From contig NC_052354.1 of the NCBI RefSeq assembly GCF_009727055.1, positions 45,287,830 to 45,351,829 of the forward strand: 64,000 bases of DNA, in the 5' to 3' direction. Positions 24,319 through 36,476 of the stretch are shown in pieces (the stretch's first letter is position 1; each line of letters begins with the position of its first letter). Below the pieces are notes generated by a model. The model saw nothing but the letters and a program-made list of their open reading frames with translations. It ran no database searches and was not told where the DNA came from. The DNA comes from Benincasa hispida (lineage: Eukaryota > Streptophyta > Magnoliopsida > Cucurbitales > Cucurbitaceae). A program made the position numbers and the translations under genes.

Positions 24319-25540
24319 ATGAAAAAAATGGCCAACTAGACTTTGCTGATGTTCATATACTTTTTATTATGAATCTATATTATCAGAATCAATAGTTTAT
24401 TTATTTTTATTATTAATCTATTTTCGCTGAGTGATTCTTGCTATATGTAATCTCTGATATCATGCTGCACTATGAATTTTATTGTATTGTGATTGTAGTT
24501 TTAATTTCAAAATATGGTCACCATTTTGATCCGTAAATTAAACCTTATCCATGATGCTCTATAGTAAGAAAGTGGAGCAATAGCCTGTAAACTTAATCGA
24601 TAAATAAGTAATAATATTGGAAGATCGAGTACATAGTAAAAAAACACTTAGAGTCAATATCAACATAATTCGAGTCAATATAAGCATAATTTAATAGATA
24701 TAGTAATTGTACTATCGAAGTTAGAAGTTCGATTCTCCTATTTCACACTTTAATTATAATACATTTGTAAAAAAAACACTAAAAAAAGGGATTTAAATCC
24801 TATTTTGATTATCCAACTCTAAACTTTATTTTCTTTTGGTCCCTAAACTTTTAAAATCGTCCGTTTTAGTCCTTGGATTTTTAAAAAGTGTTTATTTTGA
24901 TCACTACGGTAAAGATTAGGTTAACAATTTAAAGATGAAATTTGTTTAAGGATGAAATTGAATCTAGCATGAGTGATGAAGGTGAAGTAAAATGTCAACA
25001 ATTAAAGTGCCAAAATAGTGAATGACCAAAATCTTGAATGCAAGATGACTTTGGAGATCTCTTATAGAAAATTGCTTTACCACCTAACTCAAAATTAAAA
25101 CTTTAGATTTTTAGTATGACTAACTTATTTGATGTCTAGTCATCAAAAAATATAAATCATCTCACTATTATGTTTAAAGGTTAATAGAAACAAAGAAATT
25201 GTTTATATACCTAATTTTTAAAGAATATAGAGGTGGTGGTGAACTAGGCTATCAAGAATTTGGAAGCCCTTGCGTTGATTATGAGCCTGTCAGATTTTTT
25301 GATTCAAGTTGGTGATTGTTCTTCTCAACCTATGATCGTTAATTGTTTGGTGGAGGAGATTGTCTCCTTTTCCGACTCCGGGTGTGTCTTTCAACTTTGG
25401 TTAGCTTCATTACCATACTTGATTTCTTTAAAAAAAACCTAAATTTTTAAAATAAAAACAAAAAATTAAACAGTTATTCAAGTAGGACCAGATTGGTAAT
25501 TTTCTTGAAGATTTCTATCTTTTTCTAAAAAGAAAAAAAA
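24319..25540. other. Intergenic and upstream region of the importin-alpha gene
   Basis: No gene seen. It is AT-rich, with a common plant repeat phrase (GGTCCCTAAACTTTTAAAAT) at about 24838-24857. The last few hundred bases should hold the importin-alpha promoter. No convincing TATA box was found, in keeping with a housekeeping promoter. Confidence 0.4.
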
Positions 25541-25912
25541 CTGAAGATTTCTATAGGTTTTGAGAACAGAAGAACTACAACAGAACGAGAGAGTAAAATG
25601 GGAAAGTTGGAAGAGAAGAAAACAAATTCAAAATCATTTTGACTGTAGAGCTGTTCCTGTTTCCTCCAAAGTCTCAACCAATCCATCATCCATTCATCAA
25701 TCCATCCACCAAATTGCCAACCAGAGACTGCCCATTTCGCTCACAGCAAAGCAAAAGCCCGACCAACAGCTCAATCCCAATCCCAAACCCAAACCCACCA
25801 ACTCCAGCCTCTCGAATCGCCCCCACACGCTCTGTCTTCCAACTTTCAGCCACCCCATTTCTCCTCCAGCACTTGCTTCCTCATTTAACAACAACCCACT
25901 TCACCGCCGGCA

Positions 25913-28900
25913 ATGTCTCTCCGACCCACCACCCGAACCGATGTCCGCAAGAAGTCTTACAAGACCGGCGTCGATGCCGATGAGGCTAGGAGGAGAAGAG
26001 AGGATAATCTGGTCGAGATCAGGAAGAACAAGCGTGAGGATAACCTGCTTAAGAAGAGGAGGGAAGGACTTCTCTTGCATTCCCAGCAATTGCTTGATGC
26101 TGCTCAGAATGCTGCCGCCGCCGAGAAGCGCGTATGGGTTTTACTTGGTTCTTTTGTTTGGTGATTTCGATTGATTGGACTTGTTTTCGTCATTTTTTTT
26201 CATGTGGGGTTCTTTGATTTGCTTTATTCCTATTTGGGTTTCTGCGGAAATGGAGGATTTTTCTAGCAATTTGGATTCTGATTCGTAGGTTTTACCAAAT
26301 CTGATTCTGGGTTTTGCTGACTAACTTCGTTGACCAATAGTTTTGAACCAGGGGGAAGTATTACTGGAAGTGATTTCCATGTTTAATTTTCAAAGAGAGC
26401 AATTTCTGTTTTATTTCCACGAGTCACTGTAGAATTGGGTTTCTATTATTTTGCACATTTGTGCCACTCTTTGGAAGAGAAGAGATACCCGAAACAAGGA
26501 AGAGGTAGAAAACCCAGAATGGGAACTTCCTTTTTTGAATCCTGCTGCATGTTCTCTCTCACTTTGCTCTAAATAATTTCGGCAGTATGTTTGAGTGTTG
26601 TATTGGTATACGTGTATTTGGATCTTGCCTGGTTTTGGATGTAATCTATTGGAAATTTGATTGTTATTCCATGATATGGAATCGTGTGTTGTGTATGCTT
26701 GCTAATCCAATAAAAGTTTCAGCTGTCCAGACAATGAAGATGAGCATAATTCTTTTGATCTGATTTATGTTTGATTGGTTACTTTGTTATTTCTTTGCAA
26801 TTTCAGTTGGAGAGTATTCCTGTATTGGTACAAGGGGTGTGGTCTGCTGATACAGCAGGACAGCTTGAAGCTACTACTCAATTTAGAAAGCTATTATCTA
26901 TTGGTAAGGGTGCTGTTGAAATAACTGAAAAATTTCCGTTCTGTTCTACATTCATTGTGGTTCAGTCTTGATTTGAACTCATGTGCAGAGCGTAGCCCTC
27001 CAATTGATGAAGTAATCAAAGCTGGTGTAGTTCCCAAGTTTGTGGAGTTTCTTGGAAGGCATGATCTACCCCAGTTGCAAGTTGGATTCCTTGAAACATT
27101 TTGTTCTCTTTTTTTTTTGTACCGTTTGGTTTTAATTGAATGGTTTGAAGACACCAATATGACTGATGATTTCAATGGATGCAGTTTGAAGCTGCATGGG
27201 CCTTGACCAATATTGCATCTGGAACATCAGAGCATACACGAGTTGTCATTGACCATGGTGCTGTCCCTATTTTTGTACAGCTTTTGAGCTCAGGCAGTGA
27301 TGATGTCAGGGAGCAGGTTGACACAGATTCTTTCTTTTCAATCTTCTTTTTATTGATGGCAGTAACTTTTCATTAGGCATTGAGAACTGATAGTGTTTAC
27401 ACTAAAGGACGGCAAAGCTTTTCTGACTGATGGAGGTTATACATAAGCACGTAGTTCAGTTGGTGAAAACCTGTGAAGGGTAATAACTACGAAATAAGCT
27501 TGGTGGGAATGCGAATGTTCCATTTCTAGGCCAAAAGAATGAATGTAAATAATCTGTTTCTTTTTTTTTTTTTTTTTCTCGGTGACAGCCAATGATTTCA
27601 CTATAATTGTGTTTTTCCGGTAGAATAGTCGTACTCATTTCCAGATTATGATATGCAAGGGTTTGCTCTAACATGTTTACTGAGGAGGGGCAGATCCATT
27701 TGAATTTGATTCCTATTACAATTGTTGCTCCAAGCCTCCAAGAAAGCCTAAAAAATCAACGTGAAGGACATGGTGATTCAGGTCTTCCTCTTGTTTTTAA
27801 GACATGCACCATTTTTGGGACAAACTCGTAGGTAGGAATTCTATCAGTAGTATTCAGTTTTTTCAAGCATTAGTGTCCACAAAAAGACACTTAACCTTGA
27901 GAAATTTTCTCCCCTATGCGCACTGTAGAAAGAGTGGGTACAAGGTGCAAGGTGATAAATATATATTTAATTCACAAGAGAAAATGATACTTGTTATCCA
28001 CTGGGGCAATTTCCAGATTCTTTTATCATCCCTTGAAGAAGGATAGAAGGCATTAATATTTTCCGTAGCATTTAGTAAAACAAGGATCTCATTTATCTTT
28101 TGGTCAAATTCCAGCTCATGCTTATTAGTTCATTGCCCTCGCTATAGTTGAACATGCTCTTCTATTACTAGCAATGGCATGCGGATCAGGGAAGGAGCCA
28201 GAAACAAAGCTATTTTCCACCCAACAATCTCTGCACAGTCTAATCTTCTTCCCATTTTAGCCTTGGAGACTATAAAATGACTTCAGAAGATGCTGATTTT
28301 TTGTTATGAAATGCCCGAGGCATATAGTACTGGTCTTCATATCAGGAGAATACCAGCCTGATGGAGAGATCTGTATTTGCAATTTTTTAGTGATACCATG
28401 ACCAGAGGGTGTGTCTTGTTCGTTTGGGTATCTCCATAGCCACTTCGAAGAGAGAGTTTGATTGTGATAAATTAAGTTACCAATTATCATTACCCAACTG
28501 CACCAATCATCAATAGGGAGCTTTACTGTATTTCAACTGACAAGGTGGTACCTTTAGCATTAGAATCATCATATCATACTGTAAAAAGTCTTTGAAGAGC
28601 TTCTTCCAAGGAAATAGGGATTTTGAAGACGGAAATATAATAAGTTGGAATACTGGAAATTACATGCTGAATTATGTGAATGTAAGGCCCCTAGTTAGGA
28701 TAATATTGGGATTATTAGTATTAGTATTAATAAGGGCTTAATAGTAAATAGCTAGTAAATATGTAAGGGCTTTTAGTATAAACAGAGGGAGTGGGAGGGG
28801 AGAAGCGAGGAAACATTTTGTGGAATTTCCTAATTTGGAAATTTGGGAGAATCTAGCCCTCTCGAAAGGCTAGTGGTTATCTTCTTACTTTTCAATGATA

Positions 28901-31900
28901 TTATAGCATATTCCAATATATTTCTATATTTGATTGTTCTTGAGTTTATTCCGTGTTCTTGAGTATTTTCTTGTTAAGAGGTACTCTAACCGTGAATTTA
29001 CTCCTTTTTATAAAATTTTCAAAAAAAAAAAAAAAAACTCCCCCCTCTTAGTCTATTGTTTTTCCATTTGCTAAGTTTGTTCTTAGTCTTGCTTTCCCAT
29101 TGGACTCCAAAACGCTTCAACAGTACATTTAGTGATGTAATAGGATAGGGATATTTTGGTAAAATCAAGTTAATCTTGGTTAATCCTTGATTAATTACAT
29201 TTTAATTACCAATTTAGTTTTAATCTCTTTTAGTTATCCTTTTGGGACTCTACTAATTCTCTATAAATAGAAAAAGTCTTCTTGTATTAGGACACATTGG
29301 AGATTTCTCTCCTTTTAGCATTTAGGCTATATCAATTTAGTATCAGAGTTTCCAATCTGGGCCAAGCTGACTGTCGCTGGTGGAAGTCCGAGAAACTCTT
29401 GGCGATGCCGATCGCAAGAGGGAGCTTCGTGAGTTGTGCTCTTTACCAAACACACCTAACTAGGGGAACCTTTTAAATTCAAGAAAATTGAAAAGAATCT
29501 TGAAGAATCATCCAAGAATGGAATTTTATAGAAGATCTAGTGCATTTTGGGACAAAAATTACTATTTGTGCTATGAAGAACGACCAAGAAGGTTCAAAAC
29601 ATGTTAGAGAAAATTTAAGAATCAGTCCTACAACAATTTTGATGAAGAAACTTGTTCAAGAACACTCATTTTGCACATCAATCTCGAAGTATTGGAGGAA
29701 ATGAATAAGGAAGCTAAGAAAATCCAACGGTTGTTGGGAGAGATGACTCAAAACGTGGAGCAACTTTCTGAACATTTGCTTCTTAAAAAAGAATTAATGC
29801 AAGAAAATAAAAAATCCATCCAATGGGATTGTGAAATCGGGCAAAAAACGAATGGAAAAAAAATCTACTGCAAAGATGATGACCAACCACACAAAAAGAA
29901 AATTGAAGAAATTGTTGACAGCAAGGTTAAAAAAATCAATGAGATTAACTCTGAGATTGCACAACATGAATCGGACGAGGAGGAACAATTGATTAATGCA
30001 AATGATGGTGGGACGTTGAAAGCAAAGACACGACAGAAGCATAAGAAAACAATACCCATGGGCGTCCTACTTCGAAAAGGTTCAATATCCTAATTGCAGT
30101 CAACCACAAAACAACGTGGAAGATGATATGTTCGAAATTGAAAAAAATTGGGTTTCTGAGTGGAATAGACGCCAACATACAAGAGGTTGAATTAAAAGTT
30201 GACGAAGGCAACTCATGTGAGGAAGAAGATGAAATTGACCTATTCATTGCACGACATAATTCAAATGATTTGACCCATTACCCAATTGACTTGACCTGCA
30301 TTTGTTGCCAAAACATACCAAAAAAATAACATAAAGAATTTGCATCTTTCATTTTCTGCCCACGCCTAAAGATGACCAATTTTCAAATTTTCGATAAGGG
30401 TTTCACATTGTCAAAGGATTTATTTTCACCAATTGAGGATCATATAGCCAGAAGATTATTGTTTGAGATCTTAAAAAGGATATATAGGGAAAAGATAAAT
30501 ATACCATCTATTAATTGGATTGTTGGAGATCTTACAAAGGATATACACAGGGAAAAGATAAATATACCATCTATTAATTGGATTTGCAGGGAAAAGATAA
30601 ATATTTCACCGATTAATTGGGCTCAAGAAATTTGGATGTTATTGATATTGGTTGTTCAAAGGTGTTTCCTTTTGAGTGGCTTACTTTTTTATTTTTACTT
30701 TCATTTCCGTTTTAAAACTTGAGGACGAGTTTCTTTAGGAGGGATAGAATACGATGTAATAGGATAGAGATATTTTGGTAAAATCAAGTTAATCTTGGTT
30801 AAACCTTGATTAATTACATTTTAATTATCAATTTAGTTTTAATCTCTTTTAGTTATCCTTTTGGGACTCTTGTAATGCTCTATAAATAGAGCGAGCCTCC
30901 TTGAATTAGGACACATTCTCATTAATAAAAAAACTCTTAATTTGGTTCTTGGAGATTTCTCTCCTTTTAGCATTTAGGCTACATCATTTAGATAAAGCAT
31001 TAGCCTATTAGTTTTAGTGCTCTGAAAGGTATTGCCTTTGCCTCAACCTCACTACAGCTACAATTAAGCCCATTACTGATGATATAGTGAGATTCCCCTT
31101 CATTTCTAAAGTTATTTCAAAGAGGGCATGTATATTCATTAGATTTTTGAGTTTTTCTTTGCCATAGCCTGTAGTTTCTGAAAATGTGAGTGTTGTCAGT
31201 GAACTTGAGTGGGTTATGTGAAAGCCATTGTTACCAGTAGAGGAGAACCTTTGACCAAGGTCATTTTTGAAGCTTCAAATTTCCAATAAAAACCATCTTA
31301 TTGATTTAAATTCTAATGTTTGTGTTGATTTTTATGATATAATAATATGAATGGAAGAATTACTGGAATAGCTATGATTGTGCTTCGTTTATCCTCAAAA
31401 TATTGATTTCCATCCTTTCGGGAGCAGCGGATATACTCAGCCATAAACCTTTCATAAAGTTATTTCTGTCCAATTATGCTATGCCTTGAACTTGTTTCAA
31501 ATTTCTATTAAACATTCTGCGTTACTGTAATGATGGCATGTTTGCCTTGATGGCACATTTTTTCACTTGTTATTGTTATTGTCTTTTTCTGGACTACACT
31601 ACTATTGCTTGATTTGTTTTAATAATATCGTTTCCTTTTTCTTGCTCAGGCTGTGTGGGCCTTAGGTAATGTTGCTGGTGACTCTCCAAGTTGTAGAGAT
31701 CTTGTTCTTAGCCACGGTGCCCTAGTGCCGTTACTTGGCCAACTAAATGAGCACTCAAAATTATCCATGTTGAGGAATGCAACATGGACTTTATCTAATT
31801 TCTGTCGTGGGAAGCCTCCAACTCCATTTGATCAGGTTTATATTTTGGTTGACCTTGTGGATTCAAGATCCAACTTTGAGTTTCTTCTAACATTACTTCT

Positions 31901-34900
31901 ATTATTGTGGATGTTGTGTTGATTAACTTGCACTTACTCAGGTGAAACCTGCTTTACCAGTTCTAAGGCAACTGATTCACTTGAATGATGAAGAAGTTCT
32001 AACAGATGCCTGCTGGGCTCTCTCCTACCTTTCAGATGGCCCAAATGAAAAAATTCAGGCTGTAATAGAAGCAGGAGTTTGCCCAAGACTTGTGGAGCTT
32101 CTGCTGTAAGCTCCTATATCTTAAAGGATCTCAATTAAGCACACCTTAATCTTTGCATTTTTTTGATAACTGAGGTGTCAGCCTCTCCTTACCTGTTTAT
32201 GGCGTACCTCAACAATCCTGAGGATGTTATGCTCACAATATATCGTAAAAGCACGGACTGCTAGCACATCTCAATGCCTTTTCTTATAATGATTACACAT
32301 AATTTTTTCCCTTTCTTTCTTTCTTTTCTTTTCTTTTTTGTTTTTCCTTTTCCCCCTCCCCCCTTTTTTTCCTTTTTTTTCCCCATTTGTTACTAACCAG
32401 GATTTGTTTCTGTTAGACACCAATCACCATCAGTTCTGGTGCCAGCTCTTCGAACAGTCGGAAACATTGTTACTGGTGATGATGCTCAGACGCAGGTACC
32501 TGTTTATTTTTTTCTATTCGATGGTCTTTCCATTAGTTTAATTTCTCGATGTATTGATTTTACTAGAAAAAGACAGAAAAGTGGTGTTTGCCTCTTTTTT
32601 TTTGGGATTAATTTTGTTCTGTGAATCTGCTTTTTCTCTTCATCTTCTCTTTACTTCCCTTGTCAATTTCAATGATTTTTCTGTATGCTTCTTTTAACCT
32701 CCCTCCTTTTCCAGTTTGTGATTGACAACCAAGTTCTACCTAATCTCTATCAACTTCTCACTCAAAATCACAAGAAAAGCATCAAGAAAGAAGCTTGTTG
32801 GACAATCTCAAATATCACGGCTGGAAATAGAGCTCAGATACAGGTAGCAAATTGCCTTTTGTTATAGATTCTGCTTTTTGAAAGAAAGTGGGCCGAGTTC
32901 AGATAAAAAGGCAAGAAGGGCTTGTTAGTTTGCATTTTAAATTCTTCTGCAACCTTCGAAATTGACGGTTATTATCTGTTCTGTAACTTGGAAAAAATGT
33001 CAAGGAAACGTGGTTCTCCCCTTGTTTCTGGATACACCTATTATAAAAGTTTGAGGTGTCTGTTCAACATGATTATAACGTTGAATTGGTATGTACAGGC
33101 AGTTATTGAGGCAAATATTATCCTTCCTCTTGTTCATCTCCTCCAACATGCAGAATTTGACATCAAGAAGGAGGCCGGGTGGGCTATTTCCAATGCTACC
33201 TCAGGAGGATCTCATCAGCAAATTCAGTAAGAAATAGTTTACTAGTTCTTGGCGCTTTATGATTTGCAGTCCTATATAAACTATATGTGCCTTCTCTGAA
33301 AAACATAGCTTCCATTTAGAAAATTGAAAGAATACAATCAAACTTAAAAGAACAAGACCCCATCCAAAAAAAAAAAAAAAAAACTAAACTATAACACTCA
33401 AAGAAATAATTGGCCTAAAGCATTAGTAACTTCTCTTAAAAGTTGAAGCTCAAATCTCCACAATTTGTTTACTTATAAAAAAATCTCCAATAGATAAGAT
33501 ATTGTTTAAATCACTTTTGTTAGGGTTCAAAATCACTAGAAAACATGTCCTTAATCGATTCGATTTTACACTTTTAGGCATGATTTTTTTATACCATCCA
33601 AATTGATTTTGAAGGATTAAAAATATATTTTAGAATGATTTTGGACACGATAAATATTTAAATCAATCATGTCCTAAGAGATAAATGATGATTATATAAC
33701 TTCTTACCGCAAGGAAGGTGTTAAATCTTGCAAAAATCCAGATCTTTAAGTCGAATACTTTTGAAGTTCTTTCATTCATTTCAAGTCAAATGCTCAACAA
33801 AACGTCAAGAAATTCTACATACTGCCACAAAGTTCCTTGTACCAAGATAGTGGACGAAGCAAGATCTTCTTCATCATCTGGTGATAACCTTTTTTATAAG
33901 CCAAACATGCCTAACATCTCAAAAGAAAAATCATCAGAAATCAAATACGTAATGGAAAGTCCTCATAAGGTATGGTCCATACCCTCAAACGCATTTCCCT
34001 AGAGCGTGCAACAGCAGTGTATAATCTCTTGTCGTGGGGATTCTTTTTGTTCAGTTGCCTCCTTCCTCGCTGGAGAGAGCATTTTGTTCGGTCTGGTTCT
34101 ACCCACCTTGGGTTGTATTGAGGGTATAGTGTTAGTTGTCGGTCCTAACTTTGTTGTTTTTACTAAGAGTGTTCCAATATAGCCCGGATTCCGCTGAATA
34201 TAGTCAACAGTGTCAATCATTCCATATAAGAAGTGCCAAGGAAAAATTTTGATTTTCTTGTAAGTTGAAAGTCTAACCTTCCACGGAAAGGAGAATAAAG
34301 TGTTCGTGGAATGAGGACTAAATATGCCTGTTACTAATGTTAAATTGTTGATGAGCGCACCATATATTGTATCTTCTTTGGATCAAAAAATCATTTGAAC
34401 CACCAGACTGACTAAATTTTATTTCTGGCTTGGTTTCTTTTAAATATTTAGAAAGATCGATTGAATTTCAGTTGCTCCTGGCCTAGTATGTTGTTAGGTT
34501 TCGCATTTCACAAATAACATCCTAGGCTTATCAGATTGCATGACATTGGTCATCGACTCATTATTTTAGCTATGTTTTTGCTGGAAAAAACTGTGGATTT
34601 AGCATAATCATTTATTTGATTCAGATTTCTGGTGACTCAAGGCTGCATCAAACCGCTCTGTGACCTTTTAACCTGTCCGGATCCGAGGATCGTGACAGTG
34701 TGCCTAGAGGGGCTTGATAACATACTCAAGGTTGGGGAGGCTGACAAGGACATGGGAATGAATGGAGGAATCAACATCTATGCACAAGCCATTGATGAGT
34801 GTGAAGGACTTGATAAGATCGAAAACTTGCAGAGTCACGACAACAATGAAATCTACGAGAAGGCGGTGAAGATGTTGGAGAGATACTGGGCAGAAGAAGA

Positions 34901-35009
34901 TGAGGAGCAGGAGCAGAACCTACAGCAGAATGGAGATGTGAACCAACATGGCTTTGCATTTGGTGCAAACCAGCCAAATGTTCCTCCTGGTGGGTTCAAG
35001 TTTGGGTGA
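25913..35009 (+). CDS. IMPA4: Importin subunit alpha (IMPA-4-like nuclear import adaptor)
   Basis: Binds nuclear localisation signals and links cargo to importin-beta for passage through nuclear pores. Coding exons: 25913-26131, 26807-26903, 26989-27080, 27185-27316, 31650-31835, 31942-32105, 32417-32495, 32715-32843, 33099-33226, 34625-35009; all introns are GT-AG and the joined frame gives 536 residues, normal for the family. Residues about 1-95 are the importin-beta-binding domain, with basic clusters ARRRRED and [15 protein letters not shown]. Armadillo repeats follow with the NLS-contacting Trp-Asn motifs [36 protein letters not shown] and WAISNATSG. The tail is acidic ([11 protein letters not shown]) and ends GGFKFG. 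Wording such as [17 protein letters not shown] and [14 protein letters not shown] is closest to Arabidopsis IMPA-4 as I remember it. Intron 4 (4.3 kb) carries two retroelement insertions. Confidence 0.96.
28681..28991 (+). mobile_element. Solo LTR in importin-alpha intron 4
   Basis: A 311-base block starting TGTAAGGCCCC and ending CTCTAACC is flanked by perfect 5-bp direct repeats GTGAA (28676-28680 and 28992-28996). This is the footprint of an LTR retrotransposon reduced to one LTR. The final A of a TG...CA end appears mutated to C. No second copy occurs in the window, and the orientation is assigned only from the TG start. Confidence 0.7.
29133..30986 (+). mobile_element. Non-autonomous LTR retrotransposon (1.85 kb) in importin-alpha intron 4
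   Basis: Two direct LTRs, 29133-29334 (202 bp) and 30752-30986 (235 bp), begin (T/C)GATGTAATAGGATAG and end CTAYATCA. The first lacks a ~33-base segment present in the second. Perfect 5-bp target duplications TTTAG flank the element (29128-29132, 30987-30991). Just inside the left LTR is AGTATCAGAG, a mutated initiator-Met PBS. Before the right LTR is the purine tract AGGAGGGATAGAA, preceded by GAGGACGAG, a phrase familiar from the end of Ty3-type polyproteins. The 1.4-kb interior has no protease, reverse transcriptase or integrase, so it depended on another element. Confidence 0.85.
29671..30093 (+). CDS. Hypothetical ORF inside the non-autonomous LTR element
   Basis: An open frame of 140 residues within the interior of the intronic retroelement. 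The protein is strongly charged (Lys/Glu-rich) and looks like a coiled coil, with [17 protein letters not shown] and [17 protein letters not shown] stretches and a basic end ([11 protein letters not shown]). No zinc knuckle or enzymatic motif is visible. It could be a leftover of a Gag N-terminal region or captured host sequence; I do not recognise it. A following frame (30123-30329) is acidic but also unrecognised. Confidence 0.3.
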   Translation: MHINLEVLEEMNKEAKKIQRLLGEMTQNVEQLSEHLLLKKELMQENKKSIQWDCEIGQKTNGKKIYCKDDDQPHKKKIEEIVDSKVKKINEINSEIAQHESDEEEQLINANDGGTLKAKTRQKHKKTIPMGVLLRKGSIS

Positions 35010-36476
35010 AAATGGGTAGCTTGTGAAACTGTTATATCAAAAGATTTGTAGGTCCCTTTGGTCTTGTTTCATTCTTGATTGGTTGATGTAGTGAAGGGTT
35101 CAACTTTTATGCCGTTTAGCTTGTTTGGTTCACAAGGGGTCAGGGTTTTTTATCTGGTCCATGATTGTTACTTCTATGGAGTTTTGCCCTTATTTTTTTT
35201 GGTCAGCCAAGCCTTATCTATGTCAAGCCTTTTTCCTTTCTTTTTAGTACTATATATATATTGCTTTTTTCAGAATCCAAAACTTAACTTTGTATTTACA
35301 CAAAACATATATACATATTGGTCTTTTCTGCCTGTGGTTTCTACTTTATGCCAAATCAATATCCTACATTGGCTATAAAACAACACTACATATGTTCCTA
35401 GCTTCACTCATACCTGAGAAAATTAACAGTGATTTTGTTATTTTTGAAGAGATATTATAATGATTTGGGCGATTGTTCTCATGGTCAGAGAAAGTAGGTC
35501 AAGAACATTTATGGTCCCTTTGCCCAAAAAAGAGGAAAAAAAAATCATTTACGATCGGTAGACTTTCATAAAGCAATAATTTAGTACTGTCAAATGTGTA
35601 ATAATTTAGTTCCAATACTTTGAAATTTGTAAGACTTAACTTTTATACTTTATAGAAAAAATTGTTTTCGATCAACTAATTAATCTACATAAATTTTACT
35701 AAATCTTAATAATATTATTCACAATAAGGACTAAAACGTTATAAATTGCAAAGTACATGGATCAAATTGATACTTATTCAAGTTTAAAAATTTAAATTAT
35801 TAAAATTTTGAAAACATATGAACTAAATCGTTACCAACTCAAGTTTAGGGACTAAGTGTTTTTTAGCCAAGAATATACTGATAATTTCATTTATAAGGTC
35901 GAAGATTCAATTCTCTACCTATCCGATTATGTTATTATTTCATTTTTTTTGGGTATATATATAAAACTACATAAACATGTTTTTAGTGGAACTTTTTCCA
36001 TCTCTAAAATTTAAAACAAACGAGAAAAAGAAGATGAGTTGTTGCACTAATTTGATTTATTTATTATTATTATTTACAATTGGTGAGAGTAGGCGTGTGC
36101 AGAGGTGGATCGGAATCAGTTTTCCAATCAAATTGTCATCGAACCAACTATGGTCGATTTAGTAAATGTTCAAACCGATCTCGATCGTTAAAAGTGGAAA
36201 TCGGCTATCAGTTGATCGGTCGGTTTTATTCTTTGAAATTTTTTTTAAAAAAATTTTGGTTTGAATTTTTCCCAAACCAACATGGATCAAGTCCCTCCTC
36301 TTCTCCAACTGACTGCCTTCGGTTTGATTGATTTTGGTCAATCGACTCGATTTGTCGGTCTATCATCTCACCAGGTGGATGTAGGGGCATGCTTGGATTG
36401 ACCTCTCTACAAAAAAATATTTGCTGACTAATAAATTGATTGTCAAATGTGCAATTAGAAGACTATAAAAAAATTA
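35010..36476. other. Importin-alpha 3' UTR and intergenic spacer
   Basis: The first ~300 bases after the stop are T-rich and suit a 3' UTR. No single poly(A) signal stands out. The rest is AT-rich spacer with no gene. Bases 35575-35860 include the common plant repeat phrase TAATTTAGTNC...TTTAGGGACTAAGTG. Confidence 0.45.

Noticed and set aside
25560..26174. Long open frame overlapping the start of the importin-alpha gene
   Set aside because: It uses a different frame from the importin-beta-binding domain, covers the 5' UTR and runs into intron 1; the importin frame explains the region.
33718..34220. Extra exon or nested gene in importin-alpha intron 9 (open frames on both strands)
   Set aside because: Importin-alpha is complete without it, and the frames show no known domain.
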